From Coniferiporia sulphurascens (Eukaryota > Basidiomycota > Agaricomycetes > Hymenochaetales > Hymenochaetaceae): a stretch of 64,000 bases of DNA. Of the stretch, positions 23,308 to 35,610 are shown piece after piece (the first letter of the stretch is position 1; every line of letters starts with the position of its first letter). Position numbers and translations under genes: made by a program. The notes beneath the pieces were generated by a model. It saw nothing but the letters and a program-made list of their open reading frames with translations. It did not search any database and was not told where the DNA came from. The stretch is taken from assembly GCA_002794785.1 (NCBI GenBank), contig NBBA01000008.1, forward strand, positions 62,001-126,000, written 5' to 3'.

Positions 23308-25411
23308 TCGCACAATCGTATACGGAACTGGCTTCTTTTCCTCTTTCTCTTTCTCTCTCTCAATCCCCGCCCCGCTAGCTCGAAACCCCGCAGTAGATGT
23401 AATAATTCAACTCCCACCACTCAAGCAGCACGTCCAGTAAAAAATCAAATTTTGTACGACTGGCTTTCTTTTCTGTACAGTGTTGTTCCTGCAGCTGATC
23501 CTTCTTACGAGAGTTTTTTCATTATGTGTATTATAAAAGCCGCAATTGGATCTGGTCCTTTTTTCCTATCGGTTCTCCCAGTCGATGATTGAAGCCGAGA
23601 GTATGATTTATACGTGTGCATGTATATTTAATGTGCAGTACGACAAGCCCTAAAACACTTCAAAACGAACAGCACTGATCGGGACCTGACTCCTAGCTAG
23701 CTTTAAATTACTCGTCTTTAAATACCTCCTCGCTACGGCCCGAGTACATTCTCTAATTTCATCTGAGTCACGGATGGCTACATTCACCAGAGAGACGCGG
23801 CGCCAGAGTTCCTTCAAGTTGTAAGCCCGAACGCGGTTACCGTGACACGAGCCCGAGGCACAATGCACAGTATACCCAGGCTGCAATTCAGCTAATCAGC
23901 CTACTCAAATAGCCCTAGTTTATGTCGCAACTCCAACGAGATGATCCCAGTAATTTGGATGACATAACCCGTGTGCATCATTGATTAATATTGGTGGTAA
24001 CGGGATGACGTCCATGGCGAGCAGGCTCGACACTAGTACTTCAAGTTCGGGTATAAAACAAATTGCTCCGGGATGATCCCGCAGTAGAGGCGCGTTTTAA
24101 CGTACCCAACGTGCCTCACATTATACGATGCATCGTATAAGCCGAGGTGATTAATGTTGTGTTCCCGAAGATAGTTATAGTGGATTGTGGCTCCGCTAGA
24201 GTAGTACGCTCCGCGCAGGCTCTGAATATCTTATTATGACCTCTTCGCTTGCACAACATGAAATACTGCTACTGAGATTGACATCCAAAAGGTATCTACG
24301 TCGGATTGACTATGTCCTTGAGTATCTATCTGGTCACGGCCCGGGTAGTGAGCCTGCAAGACGTATCCTAGATAAGGATTTTCTCTGGCAGGATAGCTGA
24401 TCACTTACGCACGGCATGGCCTTGCCGAAAAGTTCTAAAAATAGTAAATACCGACGAATTCAAGCCCGGGAATTCGTTGGAAAAAATAAAGAAATAAAGG
24501 AAAGCCAACAAAACAATTTCTTAACGTCGGGAGACAGCGAGTCCACTCCTTTTCTCGCTCGATAAACAGCAGCATAACTATATACAACAGAGTTTTTTTA
24601 AATTTATATTTGGGACAGGATCTGCTCAAGAATGCGCTTCGCAAGTTCGCTGCCTACTATTTCCGCACAGAAGGACGCCTTCTGAGGAGTCACCCCACAC
24701 AACTTTTCATAAACCGCCGCTTCCATACCGTCCGAGTCGCCCTCTAACAGCGGCTAGAAGACGTCTCGATCACCCCGGCGACGAACTCCATCAGCCACTT
24801 ACTTCTTCTGCCGATCCATTTTTGCGGTGGTTTTTGGTGCTGAATTTTGACTACTTTTTTATTTTTTAAATTCGATGTTGTTCAAGCACCTCGCCGCGTT
24901 CGGATAATATTGAGTCGCTCGGTCGCTTTTATTTGATATTATATGTATTTTCAGGAAGCTCAATAAAGCGGTTTCTAAACGAAGCGTCCTCGAATCAAAT
25001 CCAAAATAACTTGAAATTTAGTTGTTAGAGGATAATGCACCATCATCATTCTTCACGTAGACACTGGGTAAAATGGCGTACGACCTTACCTGATGTGGAT
25101 AACAAACAGGGGCTTACATAGATGACCAATGATAAGGTTAAAGTTTGTACAACTTAGGGTATTCATTTCGTTTATATTTCCCGATACATACATATTTAGA
25201 AGTACCAGAAGACACATACACGGAGCTCCGAAGGATTGCAGACCGGAAGGTTACGTTCACCGAGGAGCCGCATCCTGATGCGGGCACGGGTTCAAATACA
25301 AGGCGAAGGAGGAAACCTGAAGGGAAAAGGGTGTCGCTTTTTTTTTCTTTTCTTTTGCCGTTTGAAGATATTTTGGGAATAATTTGAAGATAAATAAATG
25401 AGCGTCGGATA
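23308..25411. other. Intergenic, no gene supported
   Basis: A CT-rich 3' flank (23330-23360) is followed by AT-rich DNA. A plus frame at about 25145-25387 contains a basic stretch but no known motif. I see no spliced gene here. Confidence 0.5.
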
Positions 25412-26888
25412 TTACGTGTAAACCCTTAGGGCTGAAAATTGCCAGTAAGCATCCACAAATGCGGAAGGGTTATTGTTGACGTAGTCTGCCGATAATAGTA
25501 ACTCGTGAGGAGGTCACGCGATATGCGAGATACAAGTATACATACCGACACAGGTATCGGGACAACCTGAAGCAGCGTACACAGAAGACGAGCCAGCCCA
25601 GTCTCCGCCTACGGAGATGTTTAGAATAAATTACGGGGGATTCGATTTGCAAAAACTCACAGAATGTCAAGTTAATAATAATGTTGTTTGGCGCAAACTC
25701 CGACGCAATGTCACAGCCGGTGCTCGGAAAATTTGCAACGGGCGTTCCCTAGGTATAAATTAAAGAGAAAATCCATTTTGAACAAGGGCAAATGCGTACC
25801 CAATTGCTTGTATTTATAGTCGATGCGCCGTTCTTTAGATCACTCGGGACAGAACCGTCGTTACGCGCCCAGAAATAGACATTGATATGTCCGGTCGTGC
25901 GCTCCATTGCATACCACCCCCCTCCATTGCTGTCGAAGGGCGGACCATAACTGTTTGCCTTGTTTACCTTCACCCCGCAACCGGAGTTGTTATTGTCGAA
26001 AGCATCGCAGTCTGTTCCGACCGTAGACCTGTTCAACCGGTCAACCGATCAATCTAAGGATGGAAGGGCGCGAGTGGAGCAGCATTGGCCCATAATGGTT
26101 GAACATACCCGGTTTGGACTTGACTCGACATGGTGCATCCTAAATAAGATAACGTGAGATATGCCTAATAATGTAAGCATTAAGCATCAAGGGAGACGTA
26201 CCAGGTCCGGTATGCAGAGTGGCCTGATTGGGGGACACATCGTTCACACCTTCCACAATATCGACTTCACCCTAAAGGAAGCAACGAATTAGCGTTGACT
26301 GCGGAATGTTAGTTAATACAAGAGCGCACGCCATAAGGCCAGTCACCACCGACTTCCCAAACTGCGGGCCACGTGCTAAAGTTCTTAATTGTTAAAAGGT
26401 TCTTGGAGTTAAGTAGGGACATCTATTACCCGCAAGCCCGCGGCATATGAACAATATCAAATCTTCGGAGGTTGTGAAAATTTGATTGCGGTGCTTTTCT
26501 TAGCGAAAACATAACTCACACTGCAACGTGGGTCGACCACTGGTCGTTCGATTGAAGGCGCACAGAGTTACGTCCAGGGCCGCTCGCGCTGAGGACGGTT
26601 TTATGGTCCCCGCGAATAATGAACGTATCGGCTGTGGCGAAAGTGAGGTTGTCCGCCAACGCAGTTGCCTGGTCAACGTAATTTCTGTCAAAATAGACGT
26701 GAGATAAATACGTCGGGCGCCAAGCGTCGCGTGTTCACTAACACTCGTCCGTTCGTAGGGTCTGCAATCGCTTCGTGCTGGAAGTTGGAGAGAAATTCTG
26801 TGCCGACGATATTGCTCGATAGCGAATAGGTTGCGCCACGGACATGCGCGGAAAGAAAAAAAGGGATTATACAGGAAAGAAAAAGCAT
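25412..26888 (-). CDS. Secreted GH16 family glucanase
   Basis: Ten exons encode 314 aa: 26888-26743, 26684-26520, 26462-26430, 26375-26330, 26271-26202, 26139-26109, 26028-25800, 25748-25661, 25608-25546 and 25485-25412. A signal peptide (LFLSCIIPFFLSAHVRG) is followed by the mature start ATYSLSS. The GH16 active site ExDxxE is E132-V-D-I-V-E137: the first Glu is the nucleophile, the second the acid/base. Other family marks are CGTWPAVWEVGGDWPYGG, NQATLHTGPGCT, GGGWYAMERT and a C-terminal YWQFSALRVY. It should cleave beta-1,3 or mixed beta-1,3/1,4 glucans outside the cell. Exons of 31, 33 and 46 nt make automated prediction error-prone. There is no carbohydrate-binding module. Confidence 0.9.
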
Positions 26889-29550
26889 GGCAGAACGGAA
26901 GCGAAGGAATGGAGCAGAATAGTGTGTTTGCTAAGTGGGCATGGCAGACTCGTGTTGGTATTGAGCTCCTTTTTATACCGCGCTCGTTGCTTAGCCTGCC
27001 CATAACAAGCGACCCCCTAGTTCTTGCAAGGATACAAGACCATGGATTTAGGAACGGAATAAACGTCACCAGATGTAAGTGTGGTACTGCGTGAGTAAAT
27101 AACTCCATAGTTTTGGTGAACTGCTGGCAGCATAGGACCAATGGCATAGCGCAGATAGTCTTGAGAAAAATGCCTTTCTTAGCTCCGTCGTGCAAGGGGC
27201 TGCATTTATTGACTTTTGGAGCAAAGTAACGGCGAAGAGCTGCACATAGTTTAATGTATGGACGAGAACTCCCGTTTTAATTTGAGGTATCTTGCGCGTG
27301 ATTTGGACTGTGAATACTTCAAAAAACCATTTTTCATTCTTTTTTTCTGTAGGGACTGGTAAGATAGCAAGTCGTTGCAACGAGCCACTCGCCCATTGGA
27401 ACAGACATAGGAGACCGTAGTCAGGACCAAAAGACACAGGGGAACACGGTAGTAGACGGAGCGTGAAGCCGGCACATGTGTTAAGAGAAAGCGCTATTGA
27501 GAAGTGCGCACTTAAGCATATTTATTCAAAAGAGGTCATCCAGTGGTACCTAGTGTCCCTGTGACGGGGCCAAACCTCGCGACAGCTCGATCTGGGTCGT
27601 TTGCTGTCCGGTGTAGCCCCTTTCCCGGTAACGACCTACGTCTAGATGTGTCTAGATCTGACAGCGCAAGTGATAACAATGAGCCACTACTAAGGTACAG
27701 CAGTTTTCAACCAAGAGGGTCAATATTTGTCGCCATAGCGCGCTGAACACAGGCAGTCTGGCCAAGATTGAGTCTAGCCAGGTCCAAAAAATGGAAGACC
27801 CAGGTTGCTGCCCCAAAAGCACGAATCAGTCATATCATACCCAAACAAGGCGACTAACTGATGAGGCGGGACTAGGTAGCACACGCGGGCGGCGGCCGGA
27901 GTCAATAGGCTAGGTAGTGAGCTCATAGGAAGAGAAGGTTGAATGGCTTATTGCGAGGGCCTGAGGCCCTAAGAGGCCACCGTGACGTGGCAGCTTATGT
28001 ATACAAACTATTCTCACGGCTCCTTCAAACACAGCGGCCTGATTGGGCTTGCCAGTGAGCGACTCGGATGCCAGTGACTCGGAGGGGCTACTCTATCGTC
28101 GAATCGATTGCTCCGCATGGGCTTCTACACTTTCCTATATTGCAACTCAATTCGCTAATAAATGAACACACACCCAATTTCTCATACACTGGCTGTACTA
28201 TTCTCGATCTGAGGCGAGCGGCGGCAACTCGACAATTAACTGACCATCACTGGCACTGGCACAATTATTAATTGAGCGTTGCTCCAAGAAAGATATGGGA
28301 CTCGGATATATTCCTAAACCATATCTACAGGGGTTCAAGATAAGCCTGTTCGACATCAGAATCCCGACACCAAAGCTCGGATCTGAGGACACTTGGCACT
28401 GCCGGTGTCAGCACTATTCTTGGGAGGGGAGATCTATTTCTTACTGCAACAACGAGAGATAGCGGGACAAGATTAGCCGGGTTTGCTCAAAAATGTGTAA
28501 TTCTTTTTTTTGGGGGCCACATGAGTGAGCTGTTCACCATGCGATCTTCCAAGCCTTCGCCTCTATTTGTGGGTTGCATATCTATACCTGCGCTGTCACC
28601 TATTAATACACAATCCAGCGAAAATCTAAATTTGCACGAGAACTGTTACTCATGCACGTACGAGACTACAATGCCTCGTGCTGGCGTCGCTACGATTTCT
28701 CCGTGCACAAAAATATTTGACAACGCAAAAGTCACGAGAATCTAACTTCCACCTCCCGCGAATTGATAAAGTGCCTTCTGATTCTCCTACCATCGTGCCT
28801 TCATGTATTGCACGGTCTTCTCTCGAACGCTTTTCCCGACCTCTCTGGGGTATTCCCGCCATATTTGGAGATTTTTTCTAGACGACTTCGAGTGCGAGAT
28901 TACTACAGGAATACTTTGGAAACCTTATTGTGTTGCACGCGGCCAAAGTCTTGTATTTGGTGTACTATCAGGTGTTCTTTGGTGACTCAAGACTCTCTCA
29001 AATGATCAAAACTGCTAGAAGAACCAGAGACCTCGGCGATATCTCTTTGGTGTTCCCCACGTACTACGTTTTAGCGGCTCGTCCCCCGCCGCGATATATA
29101 CACTGATAGCGTCTTGGAAGTACCTGCGATCCAATGAGACGAAATGTCTTCCTTCCCCAGGTTCATTAGGCCGATTTTCACTTGCCCTCGTGATCACACT
29201 GAATAACAGTTGCCCTTGGCACTACTCTGCTTCATGACGATAGGCTAGGTTGAGCGTCACACTTACATTCATTCGTCGCTTCTTTTGCCGTAGATCTCCG
29301 ACATTCCTGCGCTGACGACGCGAGTTTTTCCCAAAGCACTCTAGTATCTACCTTTCCTCTCTTGCGGCCCCGCAACTAAAGCAGTGTATATTTATGAGCG
29401 TTGGACATGGGACTTAATCTGTGGTTCCGACACTTGCAAGTGACCAAAAACCACGAAGGACTGGGAAGGATAAAAGCCTAGAGAGTGGCAATGGACCGAC
29501 TGTAGCTTACTGCATCTCTGAATTCCTGTGTCTGTATCTGGCTTGCCCCG
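26889..29550. other. Intergenic, no gene supported
   Basis: Several 60-120 codon frames occur on the minus strand (for example 27066-27437), but none has a family motif or coherent splice pattern. The last few hundred bases are the presumed promoter of the transporter. Confidence 0.45.
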
Positions 29551-31719
29551 ATGGACGGACACAAAGGATCCAGCGCGTCACAAGGCTCTCATGACAAAAT
29601 TGATATCGAGACTCGTGACGAACTTTATACCACCGGTCTCCATGTTCGACATGTTCATGCAATAGACGAAGTTGCGAAAGACGACGAGGTAAAGGAGGCA
29701 CACAATGCTGCATTTGCGGCCGCCCTCACCCAAGGAGGGACGGACCCACTCAGTAAAGCGGCATTCGTCATTTATGCGTGTAAGACAACACTTCATTTCA
29801 CTCAAACTTGTCCGCTAAATTGACATGTATCTGTTATAAAGGCGCGGCAGCGGCATTCATGTGCTCATGCGGGAATGGTTATGACGGTTCGCTTATGACT
29901 GCGATCAATGGCATGGCACCTTATCAAAAACGGTTTAATCAAGGTGATCATAGACGTTCCTCGATCAAGGCGAAGAACCGCGCTAAATTAACGTTTCTAT
30001 TCAGGCGCGTTGGACGTCTCGACTGGTATCATCTTCTCGATCTACACAATTGGCCAGATGGCTGGGTCGCTCTGGGCTGGTCCCCTCTGTGATCGCTTCG
30101 GTCGACGCGCAGGCATGTTCGTTGGCTGTCTGATAATCATGGCTGGCTCTGCCATTATCTCTTCTTCTATGGAGCGCAGTCAGTTCATTGGGGGCCGTTT
30201 TATTCTGGGTATGGGAATCGCTGTTGCCACCATTGGCGCACCGACATACACTGTGGAAATCGCGCCTCCGCAGTGGAGGTTCGTTCTTATTCAGAACCAC
30301 CTGATTTATTAACTGATAAATCTGACGGAATACCATTAGGGGACGCCTTACCTCGCTCTACAATACCGGATGGAATGGTGGTGCCATACCCGCAGCTGCT
30401 ATTACACTGGGTACTTCACGTTTGACCTCTGATTGGTCTTGGCGCATTCCGCTTATCATTCAGGCGGTCCCCGCTACTCTCGTTGTTCTCACCGTCTGGT
30501 TTCTTCCCGAGAGTCCTCGTTGGATGTACATGCACGGCCATGAGAAAAAGGCATTCGACTTCCTTGCCAAGTATCACGGTAACGGTGACATCACCAATCC
30601 GATTGTTCAGCTTCAGATCCAGGAGTTTAAGAGTAATATCAAACTGAATGGTTCAGATAAGCGGTGGTGGGACTTCAAGTTCGTTTCTTCTTTTTTTTTG
30701 CACATTATACGGAACATTAAAAATCCCTCACAACATCCAGAGCTCTTGTTAAAACACGCAATGCGAGGTGGCGCGCACTTATGGTCCTTTTAATGGGTGT
30801 CTTTGGCCAATTTTCCGGAAACGGTCTAGGCTATTTTAACGTGAGTCTGGCTATATGCGAAACTGTTTCTAGGGCAAGCCGTTTACTCATAACCACCGCC
30901 CTGATGACTAGCTATCGATTTACGAGGCACTCGGCTTTGACACGCAAATGCAATTCAACATGAATCTCATTGGGACATGCTGCAGCGCTGCCGCCGCTTG
31001 GTATGCTGTAACGCTGGAGGATCGTATGCCACGTCGCAAAGTTCTTGTCTGGGGGACTTTAGTCTGCTCTATAATGCTCGCGGCAAACGCAGCCTTCTCT
31101 GCGGTTTGGGCGGCATATCCAGTCGGAGAGCAAAACCTTAATGTTGGCCGAGCGGGCGCTGCATTTTTCTGTACGTCTTCTTTGACTTTTGCTCAAGATT
31201 GAATTCCATCTAATAAGACTTGGTGCACCTTTCTTAGTTTTATTCGGAGTGGTCTATGCGTTTACAGTGCGTTCCACAGTGCATCTCTTTACTACGTTGT
31301 CTGACGATTATTTTTAATAGTATACCCCACTTCAATCTCTATACCCTGCGGAATGTCTCGAGACGACAACACGTGCAAAGGGCGTCTCCATGAAGATTCT
31401 CGTTATCTCGTGCACATCCTTCATAAATCTCTTCTGCACACCCATCGCGTACGGCAGGATTGGCTGGAAGTACATCCTTGTGTTCGTTTTTTGGGATGCA
31501 TTTGAAGCCGTGGTTTGGTACTTCCTTTGCATCGAGACTGTTGGATTCACACTTGAGGAGCTTGACGAAATATTTTCCTCGCCAAATCCCGTCAAGGCGT
31601 CGACGCATAAAGAGAAGGTTCGTCGTGATTGTCAATTGACTGAGTCTCTCTAGGCTGATATTTTGCCCCTCCAGCTTGTCATCAAGGAAGAAGGAACTGT
31701 ACTTGTTATCAAAGACTAA
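29551..31719 (+). CDS. MFS sugar transporter
   Basis: Exons 29551-29779, 29842-29943, 30005-30278, 30340-30678, 30741-30840, 30912-31170, 31238-31266 and 31321-31617, plus a possible last exon 31654-31719, give 564 aa. If the last 36-nt intron is not spliced, the protein ends at 31653 with 554 aa. Sugar-porter marks are CDRFGRRAGMF after helix 2, PESPRWMY before the central loop, GGRFILGMG, GQFSGNGLGYF and ETVGFTLEELDEIF near the end. The protein has twelve membrane segments and sits in the plasma membrane, a proton-coupled hexose or disaccharide importer closest to fungal lactose permease-like proteins. GTTCGT donors are used twice, possibly three times. Confidence 0.88.
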
Positions 31720-31965
31720 AGCTTTACACGACTATGTTCCTATGCAAAAATTTAATAATATTCTCGTGAAATTGAACCGATGTTCTTGAGCTGAAAGCAG
31801 CGGAACGACTTGTTAATAGCATAGCATATAAGCCGGAAAAAGGCATTACGCGCGGAGCTACACATCGACACTCCGAGCGCGCTACACGAATCGAAACAGT
31901 CGAAGCACAATCATAAACCGTTAGTGAAAGCAGCATTACAATTTCGAGTAAGTGGGGTCCGAGGG

Positions 31966-34900
31966 TCAGTAGGCACGCTCATCCATGAAATCCTCCTCGC
32001 TGAGCTGGATATAGTCGATGAACGCCTCGGGTCTAAACCTATCGTGTTTTAAATTCACTCAGCTCAATAACACAGCCAGCAACGAGTGTACCAAATAGGA
32101 TTGCTTACCAGCCGACAGAGTAATAAACGTGACTGAGACCTTTCCGCTTGTCTGGGGGGATTGAAACCGCAGACGGGTTGTCCGCCCAAAATGGACTGAA
32201 CTCGCCCTTGTAAGAAGTGAAAAGATAGAGCATTCGCGGAATCTGTTGATTATGAGGGAAATGCCCTCCAAAACCCCCCGGTCCATGACTTAACGACGGC
32301 GAGTTGCCCACTCCTTGGCCCCCAAATCGGTTTCCAAAGGCATGATTAGGCGAAGTTCTGAAGGAGGAGAAAGTTTGCGGACTGGAGTCATGAGCTTTGT
32401 AAATCTGTCCTGATATGGTCTTGGTGACTGCAATCCGTAGGGGAAAGTAAATCATTGTACAATGAAAATAGGTTCCAAGCTGAGTAAAAAAGTACACGGG
32501 TACGCACTTAATATTATCTCGTGAGGCTCGACAGTACAGACCCGCGCCAGATTCACAGCCTCGCGTATGAGGTAGCGCCATGCCTCGTTTACAGACGACA
32601 TTCGTGCCGTGTGACGAATATGCGCATCAATTTCCCCATGAGGGGGGAGCGCTATGGGCCAGCTGGTATGACCAGGCATTAATGAAAGGTCCCTTAATGT
32701 AAGTAGTGAATATAAACCGACCTTTCCACATTATCAGGAAGAACAAACGGAAAAATCTCATAGCTTCTATGGAAGCCATTGTTCCACTGGCCCTGCGTCC
32801 CTGTCACTTCTCTCACGATATCCATACCCTGCACGTTTTGTACCGTTTTGCTAGCCTTCTTCATGTTCGCCCCTCCATCAAACACGTTGCCTATCTTCAC
32901 AAACCCGTCAAAGCGCGACTTGTCAGACATTGGGATGTGATCATAGTCGCGCGAGATGAAGCCGACATCACCGATGGTGAAGTTGAGAGGACATGAATGA
33001 ATGCCTTCATGCCATGCAAAGTCATGCGTGCCCGCATTAATATTACGGGTGCGAATACGAGAAAGGGAATGTCGCGGCCTTCCTGCTCCACCCCCTTCGC
33101 AATCGGCCTCCAAAAGTTCTTCGGCAAACTCTGCGAGATCTGGAGGATGGCCCGCTTTCGGAAGCATATTTAGTACGAGCGCCCTTACATGCGCGAGTTT
33201 ATTCTGCAGATTAACAGCAGCTTGAAAGGGTGTCAGGGCATTACTTGTATGGTCCAAAATTAAACGAAAGTAATAATATATTGCCTACCAGAAGAATCGC
33301 CTGTGCTGGCCAGAGTCAAGAGCTTGTCGGACTTCGGTAAGTTCTAGAAAAACAAGTTAATCGTTCGAGCGGCTTCACACGTGTCCAGTAAAACGCACCT
33401 GCAATATTTTATCAACGAGACTTTCCGTGAGGCGATAGCCGAAACCATAATGTGAATTAGGATCTCTTGGTGGAGGTATCCCGATAATCATGTTTCCAGA
33501 ATCTGCGTCCACCGAGTAGCTTGCTTGCTGAAGTAACTTCTTCAGTTTGTGACAACTCAAAGCAAATCATGACAGCTCCATACCGCGACAAAAACTTGCG
33601 TTTCATTTTCGTCCAAGGAAAGCTGACGCTGGACATACAGAGCAACTGACTAAATGTTTCACCAGAAAAAATTTATGCGTAGTCAGAAGCCATATTCAAG
33701 AGCTAATACGTACAGTAATGTCTCGGTACTAAACAACGCGGTCAAGTTCGCTTTCAGCACAGAAAATCAGTATATCCGGCTCACCATTCTCAGTGCTGCG
33801 TTTGCGCATTGAGCGATACTCATATCCTGCAAAGCGTTTAACATAAAAATCGTTGGATCGCGTAGCTTCACTGAAAGATTTTTTAATTACATCTATCAAA
33901 TTACAGGCTAGAAGAAAATTACCTTGGGAAAGAAGGATGAAAGGAGTCGGACACTTCTCGTCAGAATACCCGACGAGCTGGGGGAGGTTCGCATGGCTAA
34001 AAGCAGACAGATTAGTCAGGACCACTGTCAGACCTAGGGATAAACATTTCTGACTATAAGTCCTTTAGCATTTTGATATCGTGAAGCCATCTCTGGAGCC
34101 CGCTGTGTCAGAAAATGAATTTATTACAAACGCAATGACGCTCACCTTCGTTGCCGCCTTCTTGTCTTTTTCTTCGTTCGAATCGTATCTTTTGACGATG
34201 GCGCGTTGACCATTGACTTCCGCAAAGGAGGAGGATGCCCAAAAGGAGTTTGGTCCCGGATTTCTCAGCGCGGAACGTAACAGAACCTCAGTTTGGTGGT
34301 AGCGTTTAAACTGATCAAAGTTTATAGTCGTAAATGTGGTGCTACCAACTGACTGTGTTGCAATGAGCCACGTACACCAAACTTATCTAGTTCTGCCAGC
34401 TCCTCTTCAAGCTGTTTCTCAAATTCGGCTTCATTGTCTACGTTAAGGTTCTCCGCTGTAGTTGTCCGTTCAGTGACGGTTAGATTTTCCATTGACCGTA
34501 TAAGTGCGAGGTTCTCATGAACGGAATCAGTTTGTTCGAGTGGTACTTCCGGGACAACCTTGCTATTATCCGAAGGAACCGAAAGAGATTTCTCTTTCGC
34601 TAAGTCATTCTCAACTACAGTCTCCACAAAATCCACAGCAATACCGGCGCTTCGTTGTTGTAATATACCAACGGTATAGTGAATTTCTATTAAGCTCGCG
34701 ATCTGGGACTAATATCAATACGGGTACAGAACGGATAGAGTAACTGCAGTGGTCATACGCACATGAAATGATTTCTCTGCTTCGTCCAGCAAGTCATGGA
34801 AGCTTTCCAAGGAACCCTCTATTGCACCTTTCTGGAGTAAACGCCCCATCCACTTGACCTTTGCCAGCTCAAACATGAAGTCCCGAATACCGGTCAAAGT

Positions 34901-35255
34901 TCTGCGAATATCTATAGTCAGAGAGTCCAACAGTCACTTTCATAAGAAAGACTCACTCCTCAAAACTCGAAATGTTGTCAAGTAATGCTTTTGGAGCAGA
35001 ATCCCATCTTCCTTCCATTTGTCGCTTCAAGTCGAGCAGGATCTTCGCCGCACGGCGGGCCAGCTTATAGCAAGAGGTCCTGTTGTTGTCCATTTCCTGG
35101 ACGGTCTTGAGAATCACAAGAATTATGGTCGCAACCGCACGAGCTGGTGGAAATGACGCCATGTCCGCAACATTAGCAACTACCGCAGCTATAGAAGTTG
35201 CCGCAAGCACGATCTCTTTAGGCTTTATGCTTGACCTAATCATTTTGAGCGGCAT
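31966..35255 (-). CDS. MLKL-like helical domain fused to a partial kinase-like domain
   Basis: Fourteen exons give 830 aa in frame: 35255-34957, 34901-34763, 34708-34376, 34310-34146, 34092-34055, 33996-33831, 33728-33714, 33649-33584, 33539-33399, 33343-33289, 33220-32722, 32692-32508, 32427-32109 and 32038-31966. Residues 1-150 form amphipathic helices (SCYKLARRAAKILLDLKRQM, SFHDLLDEAEKSF) resembling the MLKL N-terminal four-helix bundle found in many Agaricomycete proteins. An acidic linker follows. Residues 258-390 resemble a kinase N-lobe (GQRAIVKRYD with K297, then HANLPQLVGYSD). No HRD or DFG motif follows; instead come YVQRQLSLDENETQ and IIGIPPPRD, seen in the same fungal families. 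The C-terminal 400 aa (FTIGDVGFISRDYDHIP) are unassigned. The donor of intron 6 is unclear (GTTAAA at 33842 or GC at 33830), as is the exon 9 acceptor. Role inferred: self/non-self or cell-death signalling. Confidence 0.7.
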
Positions 35256-35610
35256 CGCGTGAACGAGCCAGCCGCAGCGTTCGGAAACTCCAGGACAGAG
35301 AAAGCAACTCAGACACCGATGTCGACCAGTCAGTCGCCTACAGGATGAGATCTCGTATGGTGGTTGAAAGAAAGGAACACGCCGTTCCTCTCACCGCCGC
35401 CATCATTGATACCTCCTTCATGAATTTGCCCCTGGAGGTTCTGCACTTTGACAAGAACTGCCTCAGCCTGAGAATCTGAGATTAATTGACACGATCATGA
35501 TAGGTGCAAATACTGAGCGTTGATGCACGTGACTAATGCGACACGACACGCGCACCTCGCTTTCGCTTCCGCACTTTCACCGACTTGAAAAAAAATCTTA
35601 CACAAATACA
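35256..35610. promoter_or_regulatory. Divergent intergenic region, MLKL-like gene and SET gene
   Basis: 355 bp separate the two start codons on opposite strands. The region must hold both promoters. I see no clear TATA box. Confidence 0.45.

Noticed and set aside
25145..25387. Plus frame with a basic Arg-rich stretch
   Set aside because: Short, no motif, no ATG at the given start, no supporting splice pattern.
33729..33830. A further GC-AG intron in the MLKL-like gene
   Set aside because: A GT donor at 33842 also keeps phase, and the GC donor context is weak, so I do not count it.
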